The notes under the pieces are model-generated. The model was given only the letters and a program-made list of their open reading frames with translations, was not told the origin of the DNA and ran no database searches. A program made the position numbers and the translations under genes. Of a stretch of 51,527 nt of DNA, positions 43,301 to 51,527 are shown piece after piece (the stretch's first letter is position 1; every line of letters begins with the position of its first letter). Source of the stretch: Gnetum montanum (lineage: Eukaryota > Streptophyta > Gnetopsida > Gnetales > Gnetaceae); NCBI GenBank assembly GCA_015680685.1, contig MNCI01004165.1, positions 64,001-115,527 of the forward strand, written 5' to 3'.

Positions 43301-44130
43301 GAAAATAACTAAAATATATTATAAAAATGTTGTAGAACAAATTTCTTAAGAAGAAAATGACAAATCTCAAGTTAATCTTTATATGAGTAATTCAAGCTAC
43401 TAGTCTTAATTTTATAGAATTACATAGAAGACATGTTCAAATTATATGATTATTAGACATATTTGTTGTACCCAAGGATTTATTGAAATTGATGTATTTT
43501 GCAAACCTTAATTTATCTAATAGATCTTTGGATCTATATACAAATGTAATAGAATTTTAGTTTCAATTTCAAAATTTGAAGTATCATGTTCGTCCCTTTC
43601 AAAGTTTTTATAAAGTACCATGTTAGCTATATATCTTGGAGTGTACTTATAATTGAATTATTTCAAGTTCTTTCAAGTTCCAATGCTACCTTGTTCATGA
43701 GTAGTCTAATTTACAAAATTTGTATTAATTATTCCTCTATAATCAGCTAAGTGTGATTTGTTCTTTCCCTAATTATCCCTTTAACTATAACCAAGCTTCT
43801 AGTTATCCATAGAATATGATACAACAACTTTTCCTCCCATAAACTCAGTGTTTCTCAAAGGTTAATAATTATGTAAACACACAAGATGCATGATAATGTC
43901 AGGATCTAACGGTAACATAGGGAAAGTTTATCCTCAGGAACCGGCAAGCATTGAATCTTTGAAAGAAGGTTAAATAGAGTATTAGTAAGTAAAATCTTAA
44001 CTTCTTTCAAATAGCTGCAGCTGCACTCAGACTTTAAAAACATGCATTTTATCGTGGCAGGTCCTTAATCAGTTTTGCTATTCAAAACTGTAAATTTTCT
44101 ACAAAGAAAACACAGAAAACGGCGAGGAAA
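43301..44130. other. No gene seen
   Basis: AT-rich to 43860, then slightly more balanced sequence leading into the P450 fragment. No element recognised. Confidence 0.5.
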
Positions 44131-44160
44131 AAAAATTTGGGAAAGACCATGAACCTGGTA

Positions 44161-44316
44161 TCACCATAGGTGCCCGCGAGCTCTGTTAAAACTCTGTGCC
44201 GATGCCCCCTTCCCCCTTCCATAGGAACAGACCAGCAAATGAAAGATGCCCATGATGGGCAGCATCTTGAATAGTTTCCATGCAGCCGCAGCCGCTGCAA
44301 CTAGCAACATGGCCAT
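44161..44316 (-). pseudogene. Cytochrome P450 N-terminal fragment
   Basis: From ATG at 44316 (minus) the frame reads MAMLLVAAAAAAWKLFKMLP then IMGIFHLLV, an ER-anchor-like hydrophobic stretch followed by the family's 'PIIGNLHLL' block; the usual Pro-rich hinge is mostly missing. A frameshift in the G-rich run near 44210 moves the rest to another frame, HRVLTELAGTYGDTRF, the 'HRALAELAxxYGP' block. The similarity ends there. No haem-binding part lies downstream on this strand. It could be the missing first exon of a relative of the two P450 remnants above, but it lies 17 kb away in opposite orientation. Confidence 0.7.
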
Positions 44317-44400
44317 TGTTTGCTCGTCTCTGCTCGTCTCTGGGACTGGGATACAATTGAACTACTCACTGCATTCCACTGGGTTTATACCCTCTTGTGG
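44317..44400 (-). promoter_or_regulatory. Core promoter of the P450 fragment
   Basis: Minus-strand GGGTATAAACCC with TATAAA at 44384-44389, about 70 bases before the ATG, a plausible TATA-to-start distance. A tandem GAGACGAGCA repeat (44321-44340) lies in the presumed 5' UTR. Confidence 0.55.
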
Positions 44401-45499
44401 GTAAGGCAATAATCAGTTTTGCAGGTTTTGAATTTGACGTCTAATTTTACCCCTCATCAAATTTTTATTACACTGTTAAAAGTTTACACCAAAATATTTA
44501 CTTTGCACATCAAATTGGTAAAAATTCAAACAAATCCTTGAGCAAAATCCTTAAATCTCTTCCAAAATGAAATTTTTTTTCATCTTATTTATTATCCTCA
44601 AATTTTTTTTTATCTTTTATTTGGTCCACCAAAGTTTGGTAATTAGTTATTCAGTATCACACTTCTTTCAAAAGTAAATCAAACCACAATTATGTTTCTA
44701 CCAAAACCATATATTTATTTATAATACAATAAAAAAATTAAATTAGTGCCTTAAAAAAACCTTTTTTAAATTGTAAATCAAAGATTCAGAACATAAGAAA
44801 AAAGAGGATTTGCTAGAGAAACAGAAGCCATCTGCTAGTGAAGTTGTTAGAAATTTGCTTAGGTTGCTTTCAAAGGATAAAAACTTCAATGGTCTTTTCC
44901 CAACTAATTGCAAAACTTACTTGACAAAATTGTCGTAAATAGCTTGTAATTGTATTAAAAGTTTATTACTGTCTACATGACTAATAGAAGGAGTTAAAGC
45001 ATCATCTTCATCATGCTTAATCTAGCTCTCCTATTCTTGTCTGCATATAAATCATGCAACCACAGACTTTACCACAACTGGATGTAACCAACAAAAGAAA
45101 TACTTGGATTAACATATTCTGTGGCTCTCTGTGTATTTTTTTTTCTTTTTTAACCCAATAAACTTTGCCCACGTAATTCATTCTTCTATAAAAGTAACTA
45201 GGCATATGAATAGCAACTTCTTTTAGGAAAGCCAAAAAGAAGAATCCTAATCCAATGCCCTCTATGCATATAGGCTAGAGTCATTCTTTGAGCCTACTAT
45301 AAAGCAGATAATAACATCTAAACTCATAGTAATGATTAGTATTAATCAATGATGCTTATTGAAAAATGTTACAGGTCATTATGACTAGATTTAAAATATT
45401 CTTACATTTTTTAAAACTTGCATTTAAAAATTTTAAATATATTTTATATTTAAAATAAAGACAAAACTTGTAAAAAAGTATTACAAATTTACACCATGA
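44401..45499. other. AT-rich, no gene seen
   Basis: Long A/T runs and no supported ORF. Open frames here (e.g. 45017-45235 minus) show no domain or coding signature. Confidence 0.5.
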
Positions 45500-45590
45500 T
45501 TCCCGGAACACTGCCTCCAAGCAAATGTAAAGTGATGGTATTGGGTTTAAACCCAGTCGCTTTTGATCATGACATAGCCAACTAACCAAA
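45500..45590 (-). repeat. tRNA-like, possible SINE
   Basis: On the minus strand TTAGTTGGCTATGTCATGAT and then CGACTGGGTTTAAACCCAAT (B-box GGTTTAAACCC, itself palindromic). Weak A-box; body unknown. Confidence 0.35.
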
Positions 45591-46247
45591 TACATAATTT
45601 AACTTTTTAACTTTTTAATTTAACTTTTTAAGTTAATTTAGGCTGATGGGGACATACGTCTTAATATGAGCAGATAACATTACTAACATGATTATATGTA
45701 GCTCCGGAGAACAGAAGCTTTTACCAACTGTATAAATTGGTAATCACAAGCTGCATAGCTTTACTTACCGGTAGATGCGACTATTTGGCTCATCGGGAAA
45801 TTGTTTTACCGTCACCGCACCTGACAAAGGAACAAGAATAGGTAGATGTAACCCCTTAAAAAGTATTTCACCGTAACATTATTTTAGTGTTGCACCACTT
45901 GTCAAAGCAAGCAGGTATCGACGCTGAGAGGGTTGTTATGTTATGCATTTGAACCTCAACAACTTTGGAACTTGGAAGTCAGCGTCCACGAAGGCTGCGG
46001 ATTTATTCATGCCTTGCTGGGAAAAAAGTCAAAAACAGACAGAACAGATAGGATCATAAGAACAACTAAGGTACTGACAGTACATAAGGAAATCGGAGAC
46101 GATCACATTCCTGTCTCAGAAACTCAATCACTCAAATCTTCCGTTTATTTATTCCAAAAGCTATAAGTCATTCGTTAAACTGCAACTTCATGGAAATGAA
46201 TATCGTCCAAAGAAATTAGAATAAGCATGTCAGCCGGCATTAAATGG

Positions 46248-46686
46248 AATTTGGTAGAAAAACATTGTTAATGAATACTTCCCAGAGGAGTGAAGATATT
46301 TCAAGTATATTTGGGTCAAACAGCACAAGGAGGCTGACATACAAATACTTTACCATCGATGTCTTGCAGCCCATACGTAATTATTGCAAACAATATACGG
46401 TAGGTCTGCTCTTATATGGTCTGCACAAGCAAACAAGTGCACAGAGCAACCATCAAATCCAGTTTGGGGAAAAAACATTGTTTAAGAATACGTGCCAAGG
46501 AAGTGAAGATATTTCAGGGGAGTCACATATGTGGGTCAAATAGCACAAGGAGGCTGACACACAAGGTACATCAAAGTTTACAAATTGTTTACCACCGATG
46601 TTTTCCAGCCAATACGTAATTATTGCAAACAGTATCTACAATAGGTCTGCCCTTATATGGTCTGCACAAGCAAACCAGTGCAGAGA
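46248..46686 (+). repeat. ~215-bp tandem duplication, diverged
   Basis: Copy 1 at 46248-46445, copy 2 at 46461-46686. Shared anchors: AAAAACATTGTT, GTGAAGATATTTCA, GGGTCAAAYAGCACAAGGAG, ATACGTAATTATTGCAAACA and CTTATATGGTCTGCACAAGC. Copy 2 carries short insertions (GGGAGTCACATAT; TACATCAAAGTTTACAAATT). The region has higher GC than its surroundings and looks like old single-copy DNA, perhaps a promoter, but no gene follows. Confidence 0.85.
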
Positions 46687-46734
46687 GACGACTATCTTCA
46701 AAACTTGACGCTACGCATAAGTATAAACTCACAT

Positions 46735-46806
46735 GGCTGTGTCTCACGATGAAACTATGGAATATTTTCTTTTCCTCACGATGAAATTATGGAAGATTTT
46801 CTTTTA
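46735..46806 (+). repeat. Tandem 33-bp repeat with a short ORF
   Basis: TCTCACGATGAAACTATGGA.TATTTTCTTTT is followed by CCTCACGATGAAATTATGGA.GATTTTCTTTTAG. ATG GCT GTG at 46733 opens a 24-codon frame through both units (MAVSHDETMEYFLFLTMKLW). I do not claim a gene. Confidence 0.6.
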
Positions 46807-47861
46807 GGAAAGTTTAAAAGACTAATGTTCTTTAAACAAGACAAATCAAATCCTTGTTGCTGTTAAGCTTAAAATTGAGCATGTGGATGCTTAACTTACT
46901 CAAACTTAAATAAACACCGTAAAGAACGCTATAACACAGGGCACCTCTTAGATAGGAAGTTTTAGAATAAGAACTTAATTGTGTCAGGATGTTTAAATAA
47001 GATAAATAAACAAAGTATTTGCATAGAAAAATAGATAAAGCTTTAATTTTAAAGAAAGAAAAATAATGGAATGACAAGCACCCTTAAAAACCAAAAAATT
47101 TTATTAATAAATAGCTATACATTCACATTAGTGATATAAAGTGCATGACATCATAGCTTGAGAATACCAATAATATATAGAAAAAGAAAAGACTCTACAG
47201 TTTTAGAGGTGCCAATATTTGATTTCACTCTTGCAACTATTCATGGAAAACCTCTCCTCTAGGGTAGAAAAAGGATCAAATATTTCTTTGTATTAAAGGT
47301 GTCCTTTTGGGTTTTCACTTGGAGCAAGAGGCTTCCTATGAATCGAAATAAACCAAAATATATCAATTAGTATAAATCACAAATTACATAGAATCATAAA
47401 TCATCAAGAAGAAATTGGGTAATAGCACAAGACAACATCCTTCCATAGGGTAACCATTCTCTCACCATGCACTTAAAATAAAAAGTTCTATAAAGATTCA
47501 ACTTTAGCTCAAAATTGAAACTCAGCACTATCAATTTTCTCCTCTAAATCACTTCACATCTCTTATAAAGGTATCTAAAATAGGGATAAAATACAATACA
47601 TATTTAAAAAATATAATATTTTAAACATATATTAAAAGACAAAACATTTTTAAAAAGCACTTAAATGATAGTAGAGACAATGGTGAGGGATGATGAACTA
47701 ATAGTTTATGAAAATAAGGTTTGTAGATTAACTCTACACATTGAAAGATTAACAAGCTTCTTGATACTATAATATTTTTCTTTACATCTATTGAGAGCTT
47801 CTTGGATATATAAAACTATACTAGTTTCAAAATTCTTGAATTTTGTCCATAACTAAGCATT
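46807..47861. other. AT-rich, no gene seen
   Basis: No supported coding region, LTR or repeat recognised. Confidence 0.5.
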
Positions 47862-47928
47862 TCCCACTAGAATCAAAATTATGACATGGGTTTTCCATGC
47901 CAAGATTCTTACCATTAAGGTAACACTA
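47862..47928 (-). repeat. tRNA-like SINE head
   Basis: Minus strand: TTACCTTAATGGTAAGAATC (A-box region) ... GGAAAACCCATGTCATAATT, TTGATTCTAGTGGG (B-box region). The whole has tRNA-like order over ~67 bases. Confidence 0.45.
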
Positions 47929-48257
47929 ATATGCCCACGCTAAGAAATAAGTAGAAAGCTTGGACAAGTACTAACTATGAGAGAAATTAAGCTAGCAAAT
48001 ACAACATATAAAAACCCATAGGTGGACACACTGAGCTAGTTTCTAACAATTAAAATTAACTTAGATGTTCTTTCTTATTATGACTTCATGCTTTATATAA
48101 GTTACTAGAGAACATGTTCATTGCCAATTGTTACATATGTAGTTTGCTACTTATTAAGCATGCCTTTTACAATATTATAAACATGCTACAACTACACAAA
48201 CAACATGATGATGCCATATATTTATGAATTATACACCAAATTTATGTTAGTGAGACA

Positions 48258-48325
48258 TTCCTTGCTTAGTTAGAGCATTCAATATCTAGTGTGCAAGTCA
48301 TAGGTTTGATTGAAAGGGATACGCT
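48258..48325 (+). repeat. tRNA-like SINE head
   Basis: Plus strand: CCTTGCTTAGTTAGAGCATT (A-box region) ... GTGCAAGTCATAGGTTTGATTG (B-box region). Acceptor-stem pairing is not convincing, so a functional tRNA is unlikely. Confidence 0.45.
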
Positions 48326-49419
48326 AAGACACATACCATTTACAAGAACAATAAAAAGATACCAAAACGATGATGTTGATACCTAAGATTTTTAATATTA
48401 TCCTATGGCTTACTAAAATTATCAAAAATTCTATGTTATGAAAAGAAAATTTTAAACTTTATATAATACTATTTTTAGAACCATACATAAAATAAAACAA
48501 TGTTATGTTGTAGTAGTTATGCAAAGTTAACTATATGTTATATCTTTTCTAACTAATACTATGGGGGACAAAAATTTCCACTAGATCTTAGATGAAGAGA
48601 CACCTTTTTCTATCACACTTAAGATTAGTCCTATCATGCCTCTTCACCTTTACATTTATATTGATGAGATGGTCACTTGTTACTTTGGGAATTTTGTCAT
48701 GTGGACAAAGTGATTTTATTCTATAAAAAATCTTGGTCATTGAGCTAGTTATTTAGTCTAATAACTCATAGATAAGATGGAATTCTACCAAGTTGAAAAA
48801 GAGACTTCTTGCCAAATAAGATCTTGATGGTCCAGATAACAACTAGATTTAATGGATAATGAATGAAGGTGGTTTCTTGCTAGGTTGACCAAGTGACTCT
48901 AGTCCCAATGGGACCTTAATTATTAAGTCGATAATTCAATTGAGAAATCAATGAAAAAGGATAATGCTCTACCATGTCAGTAGTATCATCCTACTCTAGT
49001 AGAGACTTTGATTATCGAGTTGACAATTAAGATATAGGACTTTGCCATGTTGACATTACAATGATTTTGCTTCAATTAGGGCATCTATTTCTGAGTTAGG
49101 AATTGATATTGAAGAATTTAGTCAGAAAAACCAAAAAAAAAGACAAAGAAGAAATATCCATATAGATACTAGAGTGAAATTCTAGTAAAAACTTTGATGG
49201 TAGAGTTTATATTCATTGTCCAAGATGAATTTTAGAAAGTCATAATAAAGTAAGAAAATGTTCATGTTGATAATATAGCCAAAGGTTTGATAAGAATATG
49301 ACTAGTGCATTTTCTTTTCAAAATTAGTGAAGTTAACAAAGGTTTTTATTTTGTGAAAAAGAAATTGATTAATTAATATGATTTTTTATGAAATGTTTTT
49401 AGATCCTAAACTCAATGTT

Positions 49420-49480
49420 TCCTACTAAGATTGAGCTTATGACTTAGGGTTTCCTAACACTCTTACCATTTTTGGGACTA
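49420..49480 (-). repeat. tRNA-like SINE head
   Basis: Minus strand: TCCCAAAAATGGTAAGAGTG ... AAGTCATAAGCTCAATCTTA. Same layout as the copy at 47862. Confidence 0.4.
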
Positions 49481-51476
49481 TATTATAGGTATAAGTAATA
49501 CTGAGAGTAGAGGGACTAAGCTAGGAATTATAATTTCTTTTACTTTATGCTTATTTTTAATTATCATATAGTATGTCATCTTTTAAATTTTGATGTGAAC
49601 TTAAAATTCTTTGAAATTTTGCATTGATGTTTTCTATTATTTCTTGTTGATTAGCATTGGCCACATCTATTTTTTTTTACTAATTATTTATTTCATTTGG
49701 ACTTATTTTTTAGCATTAGGTAGTTAATCTTTCATGTAATGGCATTATTGAAAATAATTTATAACTTATACTATTACTACTTCTAGTTTAGATAGTTTCT
49801 TGTAAGGGAGAAATGAAATAGAAATTCATCAATAGTATTTTGGTTTAGTGCTTTAGTTGGATAGCATTGAGGTTTTTCATTTTAGTACTACTTTTGAGGA
49901 TTATCGTTAGGTATTATAGTTGGTATTAGAGTGTACTTTTAATTCCTATGGACTAATATTTAATGTTAATGTGATTTTAGATGGTATTCAAGAGGATAAA
50001 TATTAGTAATATAAAGTTTGAATAGAGAGTTGACCACTATATAAATAAAAAAATCCAAATAATAGAGAAACCTCTTAGCTACTTGGAGAATCACATTCTT
50101 ACAAGATCTAATAAAAGTGGAAGTAACAATAATCAAAGATTAAACATCAAGTATATGAGTATGATTAATAAATATCACAAGTTGTAAATTCACATTTTAA
50201 CAGGCACAAATGATCTAATCATAGCTATATGGTTTAGCGGGGTCCTACTAGTAGTGACAAATGAGATTATATCATATAGAACATGGTGCAATCCAGTTGT
50301 AAGCTTCAAAGACAATGTTGAGTACATTGTCGAGATCACTTATGTATATCATTGCATTCAAGAAATATAAAAGTAGTTATAATACATATTTTATAATATT
50401 AACTTGTGTTTCCATAGTAGGGACATGAAAAAATATTTACAATTTTATAATTTATAATTTATATGTATTTTATAAATATAAGAATAAAACAATATACAAT
50501 GCACATGCATTGCAATCTCTCGTAGCATAGATGTAATGCTCACAATCATGCACATATGTTGTAATTCCTTATCAGATAGGTACAACACCATACATAGAAA
50601 GCAATAAATGGCCTCTGCCATAGCCTTAATGGCCCAACACCATGTCATATAGTTGTGACCTCCTTGCTAAGGACAAATTTTCATAGCTCAATGTAATAGA
50701 AATGAAATAAATAATTTTTGTATTTTATTTTTAAGGTATCAATGGTATATAACAAAGGAAAAGCCATGAGCTTTATTCATTGTGAAAACCTTGGACTTCA
50801 CTTTGAACAAATGGTTCCAAGCTATGTAAGCAAGATAGCACTTTAAAAGAGTTTGGCTATCCTTGTGAAGAAAACAAGTAGGAACACACATAAAATAGGA
50901 AGAAAATCAACTTACCTAAGGGAGGAGGAGCTTTTCACACAAACCAAATGTCAAAAGTTATGTTGATGTTAAAGTTTTCAAAAAAAGTTATGTGTAAGAG
51001 CTTATCATAAGTATTTATAGTTTTCACTAAGTAACAATAGAGATTTGTCAATTCCTAGGAATTAGTGAAGGTTAATCAATGTAACCCTAGCCAATTCCAA
51101 CCACATCGTAAGTAAAGTGGGCCAAACTAGGTTAGGTAGGGGGTTTCATCGGTGCCCTTGTTCTAATGCAATAGGTGTGCTAGTATAGGGTAGTCAGCAC
51201 ACCCCCCTACCACACACCAACTACCAATTCTAAATTAGAGCTGGAACATCAAGAAACATGTTGAAAGGATCTTAGGATGCTTGAATAAGTTGAAAACATC
51301 CTAAAGTACTTAGAACATGCACACAACTTGGAAGTGTAACATAGGAGGTAAGTTTACATTCTTGGGAGATATAAACCTTAATCAAACAAGCTATAACTAC
51401 AAACACAAGGTGCATGGAGCACTTCCTAGGTCAATAGCTTACAATGGACTTATAAAATACAACTATATGACTCATC
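49481..51476. other. AT-rich, partly perhaps LTR of an edge element
   Basis: No gene. If 51477 is an LTR terminus (next entry), the last several hundred bases would be that LTR; its left end was not found. GGTGTGCTAGTATAGGGTAG..AGCACACC (51174-51211) is an imperfect fold-back. Confidence 0.4.
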
Positions 51477-51510
51477 ATTCTTCCATGATTGAATAAAGAT
51501 ACTCCTATAG
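51471..51510 (-). mobile_element. LTR/polypurine junction of a further family member
   Basis: ACTCATCATTCTTCCATGATTGAATAAA resembles the E3 junction CCCATCATACCCCCATGATTGAATGAAA: LTR end CTCATCA, then a purine-rich tract on the minus strand. The tract is degraded here. The element would continue to the right of the window. Confidence 0.55.
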
Positions 51511-51527
51511 CTTTAACACCTAAGACA

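Noticed and set aside
48258-48325. Functional tRNA gene
   Set aside because: A- and B-box-like parts are present, but acceptor-stem pairing and a clear anticodon arm were not found; a SINE head is more likely.

Overview
The window looks like a gene-poor, repeat-filled stretch of a very large plant nuclear genome, most likely a gymnosperm. The basis is AT-rich DNA, nested and heavily decayed LTR retrotransposons of Ty3/gypsy and Ty1/copia type, LINE and SINE-like remnants, and only broken pieces of one host gene family: A-type cytochrome P450s with a single intron just before the I-helix exon. The species call is inference; no gene here proves it. I found no intact protein-coding gene, rRNA, functional tRNA or CRISPR array.

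Layout. 1-9463: a plus-strand Ty3/gypsy element (E1; 5' LTR mostly lost in an assembly gap, 3' LTR complete). 9464-12957: a low-copy island with tandem repeats, a cluster of CACGTG boxes and a broken P450 (exon 1 tail, intron, exon 2). 12958-14620: AT-rich DNA with a retroelement scrap and an inverted repeat. 14621-26365: a minus-strand gypsy element of the same family (E2) that lacks its 5' LTR but carries an extra ~2.7 kb degraded reading frame between pol and the 3' LTR. 26366-27890: a second P450 exon 2, open for 180 codons but altered in its key motifs. 27900-35587: a minus-strand copia reverse transcriptase/RNase H remnant split by a third family member (E3, 28990-35067), which is flanked by a perfect 5-bp target duplication (ACCTT) and has lost RT, RNase H and integrase. 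35588-38245: a chromovirus-like LTR and integrase end on the minus strand, abutting a reverse transcriptase/RNase H on the plus strand. 38255-43300: two LINE fragments around 4 kb of unassigned sequence, which contains a one-base gap with a duplicated 43-mer. 44161-44316: the N-terminus of a P450 on the minus strand. 45600-46800: low-copy DNA with a ~215-bp tandem duplication. 46806-51476: AT-rich DNA with several tRNA-like SINE heads. The right edge cuts into what looks like another LTR/polypurine junction of the E1-E3 family.

How the parts relate. E1, E2 and E3 share gag-protease-pol order, a non-CCHC-spaced Cys/His motif in gag, a long noncoding stretch after pol, a polypurine tract reading ATGGRGGTATGA and LTRs beginning TGATGA. 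Their stop codons sit mostly at former Gln and Trp codons, as expected from methylation-driven decay. The most interesting signal is that each LTR subfamily carries a different palindromic block at the same place, close upstream of the TATA box. The sequences differ but the fold-back architecture is kept, and in E3 the block differs in length between the two LTRs of one element. The second item is the extra sense-strand ORF in E2. The P450 pieces read as the wreck of a small P450 cluster into which these elements moved.
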